A stretch of 64,000 bases of DNA from Natronococcus sp. A-GB7 (GTDB taxonomy: Archaea > Halobacteriota > Halobacteria > Halobacteriales > Natrialbaceae), in NCBI RefSeq assembly GCF_029688865.1, contig NZ_JARUKV010000024.1, positions 1-64,000 on the forward strand, read 5' to 3'. The translations under genes were made by a program, and so were the position numbers. Positions 8,014-17,421 of the stretch are shown one piece after another. The notes under the pieces are model-generated. The model did no database searches and had not been told where the DNA came from. It saw only the letters and a list, made by a program, of their open reading frames with translations. The first letter of the stretch is position 1, and every line of letters starts with the position of its first letter.

Positions 8014-8346
8014 ATGCCGAGGCCACAGGTTCTCGAACGAATTAAGTCGGCGGAAGAGGAGGCCGACGAGATCGTCGCACAGGCAGAAGACGACCGCGAC
8101 GAGCGGATAGCCGAGGCCCGGAAACGTGCCGAGGAGATTCGCACGGAAGCGGAAGAGGAGGCGCGGGATCTCAAGGAGCAGCGCCTCGAGGAGGCGCGCG
8201 ACGAGATCGACGAGGAGTGCGAGCGCGTCCTTCGCGAGGGAGAACAGGAGCGCGAGGCGCTCGCCGAGCGTGCCCAAAGCCGGGTCGACGAGGTGACCGA
8301 CTACGTCGTCGAACTGTTCCAGGAGGACGTTCATGCTCAGACCTGA
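8014..8346 (+). CDS. atpH: A-type ATP synthase subunit H
   Basis: 110 residues, almost entirely charged heptads (RIKSAEEEADEIVAQAEDDR onward), as expected for the peripheral-stalk coiled coil H (E/H heterodimer) of the archaeal A1A0 ATP synthase, which uses the ion gradient to make ATP. First gene of the cluster. Its end overlaps atpI by 14 nt (8333-8346), suggesting coupled translation. Confidence 0.9.
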   Translation: MPRPQVLERIKSAEEEADEIVAQAEDDRDERIAEARKRAEEIRTEAEEEARDLKEQRLEEARDEIDEECERVLREGEQEREALAERAQSRVDEVTDYVVELFQEDVHAQT

Positions 8347-10609
8347 GCGGATGAGCAAAGTCTCGGTGACCGGTTCCAAGGGCGTCATGCCCACGGTCAT
8401 CGAGCGTATCCACGAACTCAACCTGGTTCATCTCTCGGACTACGACGGCTCCTGGGAGGGGTTCGACAACGGCAACCCGATCGAGGGGGCCGACGACGCC
8501 TCCGAGAAGCTGGTTACCGTCCGCGCGCTCGAGAGCTCGCTCGAGCTCTCGGAAGACGACACCGCGCCGGGAACGATCGACGACGACTGGGAGGCGCGAC
8601 TCGAGCGGATCCGAACGCGGATCAACGAGCTCGACGACCGCCGTGGCGAGCTTCGCGAGCAGCACCGAGACGTCGAAGAGCGGATCGATCGGGTCGCCCC
8701 CTTCGCCGAGCTGGGGATCGACCTCGATCTGCTCGGCGGCTACGAGTCGGTCGACGTCCTCGTCGGCGAGGGCTCCGTCTCGGACGTCGAGGCGGCGCTC
8801 GATTCGGCCGAGGAGATCCGGGCGTACGAGACGTTTACCGGCGGTGACGTCGTCGCTGTCGTCGCCGAGCCGGCCGAGGGCGCCGACACCGACGCGCTCG
8901 TCGACGACGCGCTCGTCGGCATCGAGTTCGCTCGTCACCCCGTTCCCGAAACCGAACAGAGCCCCGAAGACTACGTCGCCGAGCTCGAGGCCGAGCGCGA
9001 CGAGATCGAGGGTGAACTCGACGAGATCGACGCGGAGCTCGCGGAGATCAAGGCCAAGGAGGGCTCGTTCCTGCTTCGCGTCGAGGAGGAGCTCACGATC
9101 GAGGTCCAGCGCGCGGAGGCGCCCCTGCAGTTCGCGACCAGCGATCGAGCCTTCATCGCCGAGGGCTGGATCCCGGCCGACGAGTACGAGCGCCTCGTCG
9201 AGGGGCTTCGCGACGCCGTCGGCGACAGCGTCGAGATCGAACAGCTCGAGGTCGCCGACTACGAGGAGCACGAACACGGCGCCGAGGCCCACACGGGCAG
9301 CGGCGGCGACGACGGTGACGGCAACGGCGGCGAGCCGAGCGCCGACTCCGAGACGGAGCAGCCGGCACAGCGCAAGGCCGCCACCGACGGCGGCCAGCCA
9401 CAGTCCGGTCAGGGCAAGGGCGCCGTGACGATGGACGAGGAGCCCCCGGTCATCCTCAACAACCTCACCCCGGCGAAGCCGTTCGAGCTGCTCGTCAAGA
9501 TGGTGAGCCAGCCCAAGTACAGCGAGCTCGATCCCACGCTGCTCGTGTTCCTGACCTACCCGTTCGCGTTCGGGTTTATGATCGGGGACATCGGCTACGG
9601 GATCCTCTACATGCTGATGGGTTGGGGCTGTTGGAAGCTCTTCGACTCCGACGCCGGCAAGGCGCTGGGTACGATCGGTATCTGGGCCGGCGTCTTCACG
9701 ATCCTGTTCGGCTGGCTGTACGACGATATCTTCGGCGTCCACATGGAGTACTTCGTTCCCGAAGGTATCCACGGCGTGATGCAGGACTACCTGTTCGTCG
9801 CGAGCCTCGATAAGGGGCTGCAGGCGACCGAGTGGGCGATCTTCTGGATCATCTTCAGCATCGGCTTCGGCCTGATCCACCTGAACATGGGGCTGATCCT
9901 GGGCTTCATCAACGAGCTCAGCCACGGTCTCAAAGCCGCCGTCTACGAGCGTCTGTCGTGGATCCTCGCGATGAACGGGCTGTTCATCTGGATCTTCAGC
10001 CTTCACCTGGTCGAGGAGAAACCGGACTTCCTCGTCGGCGCCACTGAAGAAGCCGTGCTCTACGACTTCTTCGGCTTTGCAGGGCTTCCCGAGGTCGTCG
10101 GACTCGTCGGACTCGCGATGTTCCTCGTGGGTGGTGTCCTCGTCGCCGTCGGCGAGGGGATCGCAGGCGTCTTCGAGGTCCCCGCGTGGGCCTTCGGCCA
10201 CGTCCTCTCGTACCTGCGGATGGTCGCCGTCCTGCTCGCGAAGGGTGGGATGGCGTTCGCAGTGAACCTGCTCGTCTTTGGTGGCTACACCCAGGACGGC
10301 TACACCGTGTTCAACCTCCCGACGTACGACGTCACGGGGTACGAACAGGACTTCGTTGGACTGGTCCACGTCGGCGACACCGCGTTGATCTCGGCGATCG
10401 GGATCCTCGCCGGCATCGTCGTCTTCGTACTCGGACACATCCTGGTGCTCCTGCTGGGGATTACCGCGGCGGGAATCCAGATGCTGCGCCTCGAGTACGT
10501 GGAGTTCTTCCAGAAGTTCTACCAGGGCGGCGGTGAGGAGTACGAACCGTTCGGTCACGAGAGCAGCGAGGAAGCGGCCTCGGCCTCGGCACAGCCACAG
10601 GCCGACTGA
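8333..10609 (+). CDS. atpI: A-type ATP synthase subunit I (a-subunit)
   Basis: 758 residues. The cytosolic N-terminal half (1-~370) contains coiled coils and a long acidic insert around residues 310-365 (HTGSGGDDGDGNGGEPSADS and on). The C-terminal half has about 7-8 membrane helices from SELDPTLLVFLTYPFAFGFM onward, forming the ion half-channels against the c-ring and the stator anchor. A second in-frame ATG at 8351 is possible. The C-terminus is Ala/Glu-rich. It overlaps atpH and is followed by a 205-nt gap before atpK. Confidence 0.92.
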   Translation: MLRPERMSKVSVTGSKGVMPTVIERIHELNLVHLSDYDGSWEGFDNGNPIEGADDASEKLVTVRALESSLELSEDDTAPGTIDDDWEARLERIRTRINELDDRRGELREQHRDVEERIDRVAPFAELGIDLDLLGGYESVDVLVGEGSVSDVEAALDSAEEIRAYETFTGGDVVAVVAEPAEGADTDALVDDALVGIEFARHPVPETEQSPEDYVAELEAERDEIEGELDEIDAELAEIKAKEGSFLLRVEEELTIEVQRAEAPLQFATSDRAFIAEGWIPADEYERLVEGLRDAVGDSVEIEQLEVADYEEHEHGAEAHTGSGGDDGDGNGGEPSADSETEQPAQRKAATDGGQPQSGQGKGAVTMDEEPPVILNNLTPAKPFELLVKMVSQPKYSELDPTLLVFLTYPFAFGFMIGDIGYGILYMLMGWGCWKLFDSDAGKALGTIGIWAGVFTILFGWLYDDIFGVHMEYFVPEGIHGVMQDYLFVASLDKGLQATEWAIFWIIFSIGFGLIHLNMGLILGFINELSHGLKAAVYERLSWILAMNGLFIWIFSLHLVEEKPDFLVGATEEAVLYDFFGFAGLPEVVGLVGLAMFLVGGVLVAVGEGIAGVFEVPAWAFGHVLSYLRMVAVLLAKGGMAFAVNLLVFGGYTQDGYTVFNLPTYDVTGYEQDFVGLVHVGDTALISAIGILAGIVVFVLGHILVLLLGITAAGIQMLRLEYVEFFQKFYQGGGEEYEPFGHESSEEAASASAQPQAD

Positions 10610-10616
10610 ATCGACG

Positions 10617-10645
10617 ACCGCGTTCGCGGTTCGTTCTTCCTTCGA
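10617..10645 (+). terminator. Possible internal terminator after atpI
   Basis: ACCGCG TT CGCGGT hairpin (10617-10630) followed by TTCGTTCTTCCTTC, a T-rich tail, 8 nt after the atpI stop. It may reduce read-through into atpK, which appears to have its own promoter. Confidence 0.4.
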
Positions 10646-10746
10646 ACTCGACCTATTTTGGTGTCCGGCCCGAAAACGGTGAGACACGTTGGCACCCGTC
10701 TAGAGGTCCGATACGACGGGATAGAAGCTTGGAACTGTTTCGAGAG

Positions 10747-10754
10747 TTTTATGG
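10747..10754 (+). promoter_or_regulatory. Candidate TATA box for atpK
   Basis: TTTTATGG in the atpI-atpK gap, predicting a transcript start near 10778 and a leader of about 37 nt before the ATG at 10815. A separate promoter would suit the many c-subunits needed per complex. Confidence 0.4.
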
Positions 10755-10814
10755 GGTGCGCAGAAACAGATACGGCTGTTCGGAGCAATCGAACCCACAG
10801 CAATTCAGACACCT

Positions 10815-11075
10815 ATGATCGAAACCCTACCAGAACTCGCCACCATCGTACTGCAGAACGGAGACGAAGCGCCCTTCCTCACCGACGTGGGTGCCGCCGC
10901 ACTCGCAGTCGGTCTCGCATCGCTCGCCGCAGGTTACGCCGAGCGAGGTATCGGCGCTGCTGCCGTCGGCGCTATCGCCGAAGACGACGACATGTTCGTT
11001 CCGGGTATCGTCATGACCGTTCTGCCGGAAACGCTCGTCATTTTCGCGATCGTCGCCATTTTCCTGGTCCAGTAA
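10815..11075 (+). CDS. atpK: A-type ATP synthase proteolipid subunit K (c-ring)
   Basis: 86 residues with two membrane helices: GAAALAVGLASLAAGYAERG and, after a polar loop (AIAEDDDMF), VPGIVMTVLPETLVIFAIVA. Glu72 in LPETLVIF is the ion-carrying carboxylate. Several copies form the rotor ring. It sits between atpI and atpE, as usual for haloarchaea, 22 nt before atpE. Confidence 0.92.
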   Translation: MIETLPELATIVLQNGDEAPFLTDVGAAALAVGLASLAAGYAERGIGAAAVGAIAEDDDMFVPGIVMTVLPETLVIFAIVAIFLVQ

Positions 11076-11097
11076 GGACCTCCCCTTCCCCTTTACA

Positions 11098-11679
11098 ATG
11101 AGTTTGGAAACAGTCGTAGAAGACATTCGGGAAGAAGCCCGCGCGCGTGCGGAGCGTATCCGCGACGAGGGCGAGACTCGCGCCGACGAGATCGAGGCGG
11201 CCGCCGAGGAGGACGCCGACGAGATCCGCGAGAACGCGCGACGAGATGCCGAGCGCGAGACCGAGCAACTACGTGAACAGCGACTCTCCAGTGCGAAGCT
11301 GGAGGCGAAACAGAAGCGCCTGGAGGCCCGACGGGACGTGCTCGGCGACGTTCGCGAGAACGTCGAGGAGGAGCTCGCCACCCTCGAGGACGGTCCGCGG
11401 GAAGCGCTGACCCGCGAGCTGCTCGAGGCCGCAAGCGAGGAGTTCGACGACGGGCACGACGTCAACGTCTACGGCCGCGCCGACGACCAAGAGCTGCTCG
11501 AGTCGATCCTCGACGACTACGACGGCTACGAGTACGCCGGCGAGTACGACTGTCTCGGCGGCGTCGTCGTCGAGAGCGACCGGTCCCGGGTCCGAGTGAA
11601 CAACACGTTCGACTCGGTGCTCGAGGACGTCTGGGAGGACAACCTCCGGGAGATCAGCAACCGCCTCTTCGAGCAATGA
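11098..11679 (+). CDS. atpE: A-type ATP synthase subunit E
   Basis: 193 residues. The N-terminal half (1-~95) is a continuous Glu/Arg/Ala coiled coil, and the C-terminal half folds as the globular head that binds A3B3 (DCLGGVVVESDRSRVRVNNT, then FDSVLEDVWEDN). With subunit H it builds the peripheral stalks. The last 4 nt overlap the atpC start (ATGA). Confidence 0.92.
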   Translation: MSLETVVEDIREEARARAERIRDEGETRADEIEAAAEEDADEIRENARRDAERETEQLREQRLSSAKLEAKQKRLEARRDVLGDVRENVEEELATLEDGPREALTRELLEAASEEFDDGHDVNVYGRADDQELLESILDDYDGYEYAGEYDCLGGVVVESDRSRVRVNNTFDSVLEDVWEDNLREISNRLFEQ

Positions 11680-12743
11680 GTGTAGGCGCCTCGAATCCGG
11701 AATACGTGAACGCTCGCGTTCGGTCGCGCCGAGCCTCGCTGTTCGCGGACGAAGACTACCGCAAGCTGATCCGGATGGGGCCGAGCGGGATCGCACGGTT
11801 CATGGAGGAATCGGAGTACGAACGCGAGATCAACGCCCTGGGAGCGCGCTTTTCGGGAGTCGACCTGATCGAGTACGCCCTGAACCGCAATCTCGCAAAA
11901 CACTTCAAGGACCTGCTGGACTGGTCGGAGGGACGACTGTACGACCTCATCGCACAGTACCTCCGGAAGTTCGACGTCTGGAACCTGAAGACGATCATCC
12001 GCGGGGTCTACACCGACGCCGATCCCGAGGCGATCCAGACCGACCTCATCCGCGCCGGGGATATAGACGACCGGACGCTCGACCGACTGGTCGAGGTCGA
12101 CTCGATCGAGGACGCGATCGACGTCCTGTACGGGACGATCTACTACGAGCCCCTCAGCGCGGCCTACAAGGAGTACGAGGAGACGGGCGCGCTCGTTCCC
12201 CTCGAGAACGCGCTCGACCGGGAGTTCTTCGAGCACCTGCTCGACGGCTTCCGTCGACCGAACAGCTACGAGCCCCAGGAGGGCCCCGAGGCGATGTACC
12301 TCGAGTTCCTTCAGGCGGAGATCGACTTCCGGAACGCCCGAAACGCGCTCCGACTGGCGCGAAGCGGCGCCGACCTCGATCCTGCCGAGTTCTACATCGA
12401 GGGCGGCGTGCTGTTCGATCCGGGCGAGCTGAGCCGGCTCGTCGCCGACTACGACGAGCTGGTCGACCACATCGCCGAGAACAAACGCTACGGCGATCGG
12501 CTCTCGGTCGCCCTGGATCGACTCCGCGAGGCTGACAGCCTTATCCAGTTCGAGCACGCAATAGATGCTGCGCTGCTCGAGTACTCGGACCGGCTCTCGA
12601 GTATCTACCCGACCTCCGTCTCGGCCGTGTTCTCGTACATCCTCGCGAAGGAACGCGAGGTCGAGAACATCCGCGCGATCGCACGCGGCCGCGAGGTCGG
12701 GCTCACCGAAAGCGAGATCGAAGACGAGCTGGTGATCCTATGA
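11676..12743 (+). CDS. atpC: A-type ATP synthase subunit C
   Basis: 355 residues, the funnel-shaped d-type subunit joining the central stalk to the c-ring. The family pattern of three alpha-helical repeats is visible, with YEREINALGARFSGVDLIEY near residue 50 and a C-terminal ILAKEREVENIRAIARGREV segment. It overlaps atpE by 4 nt and atpF by 4 nt (ATGA junctions), so translation is probably coupled. Confidence 0.9.
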   Translation: MSVGASNPEYVNARVRSRRASLFADEDYRKLIRMGPSGIARFMEESEYEREINALGARFSGVDLIEYALNRNLAKHFKDLLDWSEGRLYDLIAQYLRKFDVWNLKTIIRGVYTDADPEAIQTDLIRAGDIDDRTLDRLVEVDSIEDAIDVLYGTIYYEPLSAAYKEYEETGALVPLENALDREFFEHLLDGFRRPNSYEPQEGPEAMYLEFLQAEIDFRNARNALRLARSGADLDPAEFYIEGGVLFDPGELSRLVADYDELVDHIAENKRYGDRLSVALDRLREADSLIQFEHAIDAALLEYSDRLSSIYPTSVSAVFSYILAKEREVENIRAIARGREVGLTESEIEDELVIL

Positions 12744-13072
12744 GCCAGGAGATCGCAGTCGTCGGCAGTCCGGAGTTCACCACCGGGTTCCGACTCGCGG
12801 GCGTTCGACGTTTCGAGAACGTTCCCGACGACGAAAAGGAAGAATCGCTCGACGACGCCGCGACGGCCGCCCTCGAGGACGAGGGAGTCGGGATCGTCGT
12901 CATGCACGACGACGACCTCGAATACCTCTCGCGGGGCGTTCGCCAGGACGTCGAAACGAGCGTCGAACCGGTCGTCGTCACCATCGGGAGCGGAACCGGC
13001 GGCGGCGGACTGCGCGACCAGATCAAGCGCGCGATCGGTATCGACCTGATGGAAGAGGACGAACAAGAGTAA
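12740..13072 (+). CDS. atpF: A-type ATP synthase subunit F
   Basis: 110 residues with a CheY-like alpha/beta fold: IAVVGSPEFTTGFRLAGVRR at the N-terminus and GIVVMHDDDLEYL in the middle, ending in an acidic tail. Subunit F sits in the central rotor shaft with D. It overlaps atpC by 4 nt, and atpA follows 3 nt after its stop. Confidence 0.9.
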   Translation: MSQEIAVVGSPEFTTGFRLAGVRRFENVPDDEKEESLDDAATAALEDEGVGIVVMHDDDLEYLSRGVRQDVETSVEPVVVTIGSGTGGGGLRDQIKRAIGIDLMEEDEQE

Positions 13073-13075
13073 ACT

Positions 13076-14839
13076 ATGAGCCAGGCAGAAGACATCGAAT
13101 CCGTCGACGAAGGCGGAGTTATCGAAAGCGTGAGCGGTCCGGTCGTGACCGCCGCGGACCTCGACGCCCGGATGAACGACGTCGTCTACGTCGGCGACGA
13201 AGGACTGATGGGCGAGGTCATCGAGATCGAAGGGAACCTGACCACGATTCAGGTCTACGAGGAAACTTCGGGGGTCGCTCCGGGCGAACCCGTCCAGAAC
13301 ACGGGCGAACCGCTCAGCGTCGACCTCGGACCGGGAATGCTCAACGCCATCTACGACGGCGTCCAGCGCCCCCTCGACGAGCTCGAGGAGAAGATGGGCT
13401 CGGCGTTCCTCGACCGCGGGGTCGACGCGCCCGGCATCGACTTCGAGCGCGAGTGGGAGTTCACCCCATCCGTCGCCGAGGGCGAGATCGTCGAACCCGG
13501 CGACGTCATCGGGAAGGTTCCCGAGACGGCGAGTATCACCCACAAGGTGATGGTGCCGCCGACCTACGAGGGCGGCGAGATTACTTCGATCGAGACCGGC
13601 GAGTTCACGGTCGAGGAAGTGATCGCCGAACTCGACTCCGGCGAAGAGATCACGATGCACCAGGAGTGGCCCGTCCGCCGGGCCCGTCCGTCCGACGAGA
13701 AGGAGACGCCGACGGAACCGCTGGTCTCCGGCCAGCGGATCCTCGACGGCCTGTTCCCGATCGCGAAAGGCGGGACCGCGGCGATTCCCGGTCCCTTCGG
13801 CTCCGGGAAGACGGTCACCCAACACCAGCTCGCGAAGTGGGCCGACGCCGACATCGTCGTCTACGTCGGCTGTGGCGAGCGTGGCAACGAGATGACGGAA
13901 GTCATCGAGGACTTCCCCGAACTCGAGGACCCGAAGACGGGCAAGCCGCTGATGTCCCGGACGTGTCTCATCGCGAACACCTCCAACATGCCGGTGGCGG
14001 CCCGCGAGTCCTGTATCTACACGGGGATCACCATCGCGGAGTACTTCCGCGACATGGGGTACGACGTCGCGCTGATGGCCGACTCCACCTCCCGGTGGGC
14101 CGAGGCCATGCGCGAGATCTCGAGCCGGCTCGAGGAGATGCCCGGCGAGGAGGGGTACCCCGCCTATCTCGCCGCGCGGCTCTCGGAGTTCTACGAGCGC
14201 GCCGGCAAGTTCCAGCTGATCAACGGCGACGAGGGATCGATCTCGGTCATCGGCGCCGTCTCCCCGCCCGGCGGGGACTTCTCGGAGCCGGTCACCCAGA
14301 ACACGCTGCGTATCGTCAAGACGTTCTGGGCGCTCGACGCCGACCTCGCGGAACGACGCCACTTCCCGTCGATCAACTGGAACGAGTCGTACTCGCTGTA
14401 CCGCCAGCAGCTCGACCCGTGGTTCCGAGAGAACGTCGCCGACGACTGGCCCGAGCGGCGCCAGTGGGGCGTCGACGTGCTCGACGAGGAGGGCGAGCTC
14501 CAGGAGATCGTTCAGCTCGTCGGCAAGGACGCCCTGCCGGAGGACCAGCAGCTGACCCTCGAGGTCGCTCGCTACCTGCGCGAGGCCTGGCTCCAGCAGA
14601 ACGCGTTCCACGACGTCGACACCTACTGCGATCCGGAGAAGACCTACCGGATGCTCGGCGCGATCAAGACGTTCAACGACGAGGCGTTCGAGGCCCTCGA
14701 GGCCGGCGTCCCCGTCGAGGAGATCCAGGACGTCGACGCCGCACCCCGGCTCAACCGGATGGGCGTCGCCGACGACTGGAACGAGTTCATCGACGAGCTC
14801 GAATCGGACCTCAAGGAGCAGATCAGAGCACTGTACTAA
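13076..14839 (+). CDS. atpA: A-type ATP synthase catalytic subunit A
   Basis: 587 residues. Walker A GPFGSGKT is at residues 239-246. The family-specific non-homologous insert lies before it (about 110-210). Catalytic-subunit hallmarks are [11 protein letters not shown] and [23 protein letters not shown] is made or hydrolysed at the A/B interfaces of the A3B3 hexamer. No intein interrupts the P-loop, although inteins occur at this gene in some archaea. One base separates it from atpB. Confidence 0.95.
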   Translation: MSQAEDIESVDEGGVIESVSGPVVTAADLDARMNDVVYVGDEGLMGEVIEIEGNLTTIQVYEETSGVAPGEPVQNTGEPLSVDLGPGMLNAIYDGVQRPLDELEEKMGSAFLDRGVDAPGIDFEREWEFTPSVAEGEIVEPGDVIGKVPETASITHKVMVPPTYEGGEITSIETGEFTVEEVIAELDSGEEITMHQEWPVRRARPSDEKETPTEPLVSGQRILDGLFPIAKGGTAAIPGPFGSGKTVTQHQLAKWADADIVVYVGCGERGNEMTEVIEDFPELEDPKTGKPLMSRTCLIANTSNMPVAARESCIYTGITIAEYFRDMGYDVALMADSTSRWAEAMREISSRLEEMPGEEGYPAYLAARLSEFYERAGKFQLINGDEGSISVIGAVSPPGGDFSEPVTQNTLRIVKTFWALDADLAERRHFPSINWNESYSLYRQQLDPWFRENVADDWPERRQWGVDVLDEEGELQEIVQLVGKDALPEDQQLTLEVARYLREAWLQQNAFHDVDTYCDPEKTYRMLGAIKTFNDEAFEALEAGVPVEEIQDVDAAPRLNRMGVADDWNEFIDELESDLKEQIRALY

Positions 14840-14840
14840 C

Positions 14841-16259
14841 ATGAAAGAGTACCAGACAATCACGGAAATCAGCGGTCCGCTGGTGTTCGCCGAGGTCGAC
14901 GAACCCGTCGGATACGACGAGATGGTCGAGATCGAGACGCCGCAGGGCGAGACCCTGCGCGGACAGGTCCTGGAGTCGAGCGACGGGCTCGTTTCGATCC
15001 AGGTGTTCGAGGGAACGGGCGGGATCGACCGCAACGCCTCAGTCCGATTCCTGGGCGAGACGATGAAGATGCCCGTCACCGAGGACCTGCTCGGGCGGGT
15101 ACTCGACGGCTCCGGGAACCCGATCGACGGCGGTCCGGAGATCGTCCCCGAGGACCGCGTCGACATCGTCGGCGAAGCGATCAACCCCTACTCCCGAGAG
15201 TACCCCGAGGAGTTCATCCAGACCGGCGTCTCCGCCATCGACGGCATGAACACGCTGGTCCGGGGTCAGAAGCTGCCGATCTTCTCCGGTTCGGGGCTAC
15301 CCCACAACGAACTCGCACTGCAGATCGCCCGTCAGGCGTCGGTGCCCGAAGAGGAAGAGGGCGACGACGACGAGGAGGGCTCCGAGTTCGCGGTCATCTT
15401 CGGCGCGATGGGGATCACCCAGGAGGAGGCAAACGAGTTCATGCAGGACTTCGAGCGCACGGGCGCACTCGAGCGCTCGGTCGTCTTCATGAACCTCGCG
15501 GACGACCCGGCCGTCGAGCGCCAGGTTACGCCGCGACTCGTGCTCACCACGGCCGAGTACCTCGCCTTCGAGAAGGGGTACCACGTGCTGGTCATCCTGA
15601 CGGACATCACCAACTACTGCGAGGCGCTGCGCGAGATCGGTGCGGCCCGCGAGGAGGTTCCGGGTCGGCGTGGCTACCCCGGGTACATGTACACCGACCT
15701 GGCCCAGCTCTACGAGCGTGCGGGCCGGATCGAGGGCAAGGAGGGGTCGGTCACGCAGATTCCGATCCTCACGATGCCCGGCGACGACGACACCCACCCG
15801 ATTCCGGACCTGACCGGCTACATCACGGAGGGACAGATCGTGATGGATCGGGACCTGAACAGTCAGGGTATCGAGCCACCGGTGAACGTCCTGCCGAGCC
15901 TCTCGCGGCTGATGGACGACGGGATCGGCGAGGGGCTGACCCGCGAGGACCACGGCGACGTCTCCGACCAGATGTACGCCGCCTACGCGGAGGGTGAGGA
16001 CCTGCGCGACCTCGTGAACATCGTCGGTCGCGAGGCCCTGTCCGAGCGAGACAACAAGTTCCTCGACTTCGCCGACCGCTTCGAGACGGAGTTCGTCCAG
16101 CAGGGGTACGACACCAACCGCTCGATCGAGGAGACCCTCGATCTCGGCTGGGACCTGCTCTCGATGCTGCCCAAAGAGGCTCTCAACCGGATCGACGAGG
16201 ACCTCATCGAGAAGTACTACCGCGAAGAGGAAGCCGAGACCGCCGAAGTCGAGGCCTGA
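14841..16259 (+). CDS. atpB: A-type ATP synthase regulatory subunit B
   Basis: 472 residues. It is homologous to A but, as expected for B, has a degenerate P-loop ([19 protein letters not shown] instead of GXXXXGKT). [20 protein letters not shown] and the [15 protein letters not shown] motif are present. A short acidic insert ([14 protein letters not shown]) follows the P-loop region. It is the last gene of the contiguous atpHIKECFAB run; atpD comes after an unrelated gene. Confidence 0.95.
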   Translation: MKEYQTITEISGPLVFAEVDEPVGYDEMVEIETPQGETLRGQVLESSDGLVSIQVFEGTGGIDRNASVRFLGETMKMPVTEDLLGRVLDGSGNPIDGGPEIVPEDRVDIVGEAINPYSREYPEEFIQTGVSAIDGMNTLVRGQKLPIFSGSGLPHNELALQIARQASVPEEEEGDDDEEGSEFAVIFGAMGITQEEANEFMQDFERTGALERSVVFMNLADDPAVERQVTPRLVLTTAEYLAFEKGYHVLVILTDITNYCEALREIGAAREEVPGRRGYPGYMYTDLAQLYERAGRIEGKEGSVTQIPILTMPGDDDTHPIPDLTGYITEGQIVMDRDLNSQGIEPPVNVLPSLSRLMDDGIGEGLTREDHGDVSDQMYAAYAEGEDLRDLVNIVGREALSERDNKFLDFADRFETEFVQQGYDTNRSIEETLDLGWDLLSMLPKEALNRIDEDLIEKYYREEEAETAEVEA

Positions 16260-16272
16260 ACGGCCGAGACGT

Positions 16273-16306
16273 CGCGAGCGCGGTCGCGGTTCGCGGTTCC
16301 GATTTT
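16273..16306 (+). terminator. Candidate terminator after atpB
   Basis: CGCGA GCGCGG TCGCG hairpin (16273-16288), GC-rich sequence, then a T5 tract (GATTTTTCG near 16302). Archaeal transcription often stops at such T tracts. Confidence 0.4.
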
Positions 16307-16415
16307 TCGACGCTGCCCACACGTGCAGCAAGCGTGGATCGATTGCCGACGGAGCCGTTCGGCCGTCGGACTCGAACGAACCGACTGCGGCTACGCGGAA
16401 CTGTGCGAGCGGGCG

Positions 16416-16445
16416 GCCGAGAACGCGGTCGACTGCGTTCTCGGC
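16416..16445. repeat. Strong inverted repeat between atpB and the phosphatase-family gene
   Basis: GCCGAGAACGC, an 8-nt loop, GCGTTCTCGGC: an 11-bp perfect stem. A second, interrupted palindrome (GGACCC C GGGTCC) follows at 16447-16459. It lies about 105 nt before the next start codon and is not followed by a T tract. Confidence 0.6.
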
Positions 16446-16550
16446 TGGACCCCGGGTCCCATCCGAACTCTCCTGCCACAACTGGTCGTTTCGAGAGAGC
16501 GGACCGTCGACTCCGCAACCGTTACCCGACTGGTCGTCGGCATCGAACGT

Positions 16551-17321
16551 ATGGCACCCGTTCGGGCGTCTACGTTCAACGTCCGATACGACGACCCCGC
16601 GGACGAGTACCCGTGGGACGAGCGGCGCTCGCGAGTTCTCGAGACGATCGACCGGATCGGCCCGGATCTGCTGGGCTGTCAGGAGGCACTCGCCCACCAG
16701 TACGACGACCTGCGGGACGGCCTCGAGGCGTACGACTGGCACGGCGTCGGTCGCAGGGACGGCGAGCGCGCGGGGGAGTTCGTCCCGGTCGCGTGGCGAC
16801 GGTCACGGTTCGAGCGCCTCGAGACGGGTGCGTTCTGGCTCTCGGAAACGCCGGCCGAACCGAGCGTCGGGTGGGATGCGTCCCTGCCCCGGGTCGCCAC
16901 GTGGGTTCGCCTGCGGGACCGGGAGAGCGACGAGACGGTCTGGTTCTGTAGCGTCCACTTCGACCACAGCGGCGAGCGGGCACGCCTCGAGTCCGCACGA
17001 CTGCTGCGTCGGCGGGCGACGGACCGCCTCGAGCGGGGAGACGTGCCGGTCGTGACCGGGGACGCGAACTGTACGGTCGGATCAGTGCCCCACCGGACGC
17101 TGACGACGGGCCCGCTCGCGGATGCCCGCCGTGTCGCGAACGAGCGGTCGGGTCCTGCCGGAACGTTCCGTGGCTTCGACGACGGTGTCGGCGATCGGAT
17201 CGACTACGTGTTCGTTCCGTCGGCCGTCGACGTGCGGCGGTATCGAACGATCCCTCCGAACGAGGCGACGCCCCGATCGGACCACCTGCCGGTGGTCGCC
17301 GACCTCGAACTCGAGGAGTGA
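16551..17321 (+). CDS. Endonuclease/exonuclease/phosphatase (EEP) family hydrolase
   Basis: 256 residues starting at ATG 16551; the open frame upstream covers the hairpin region and is not conserved-looking. EEP fold motifs appear in order: ASTFNVRYD (Asn for Mg), LLGCQEALAHQ (metal Glu), VHFDHSG, GDANCTVGS (catalytic Asp/Asn), DRIDYVFVP and the C-terminal SDHLPVVADLEL (catalytic His). Such enzymes cleave phosphodiesters in DNA, RNA, lipids or inositol phosphates; the substrate is unknown. It interrupts the ATP synthase cluster between atpB and atpD. Confidence 0.85.
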   Translation: MAPVRASTFNVRYDDPADEYPWDERRSRVLETIDRIGPDLLGCQEALAHQYDDLRDGLEAYDWHGVGRRDGERAGEFVPVAWRRSRFERLETGAFWLSETPAEPSVGWDASLPRVATWVRLRDRESDETVWFCSVHFDHSGERARLESARLLRRRATDRLERGDVPVVTGDANCTVGSVPHRTLTTGPLADARRVANERSGPAGTFRGFDDGVGDRIDYVFVPSAVDVRRYRTIPPNEATPRSDHLPVVADLELEE

Positions 17322-17377
17322 CGTGTCCGGTCGCGTCGGGAGTGCGAGCGCGAGAACCCGATCGCCCGAGCCGGCAA

Positions 17378-17396
17378 AACTGTAAACAGTTATCCG
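17378..17396 (+). promoter_or_regulatory. atpD promoter with palindrome
   Basis: AACTGT AA ACAGTT, a perfect 6-bp inverted repeat (17378-17391), runs into GTTATCCG, a weak TATA-like box about 27-30 nt before the atpD ATG at 17422. A dimeric regulator could overlap the box here. Confidence 0.45.
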
Positions 17397-17421
17397 ACTG
17401 GGAGCGCAAATCCTCCACAAG

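Noticed and set aside
8171-10687. Long open frame antisense to atpI
   Set aside because: It covers a clear ATP synthase subunit. Its Asp/Leu/Arg-biased sequence is the usual shadow of G/C-ending codons in GC-rich DNA.
13780-13830. Intein insertion at the atpA P-loop
   Set aside because: Inteins occur here in some archaea, but the Walker A region GPFGSGKT is uninterrupted.
12605-15184. Very long antisense frame over atpC-atpF-atpA-atpB
   Set aside because: Same reason: it lies opposite four well-identified subunits and shows no domain.
16323-16550. Upstream extension of the EEP protein
   Set aside because: The frame is open but covers strong hairpins, lacks family sequence, and the ATG at 16551 gives the usual N-terminus.
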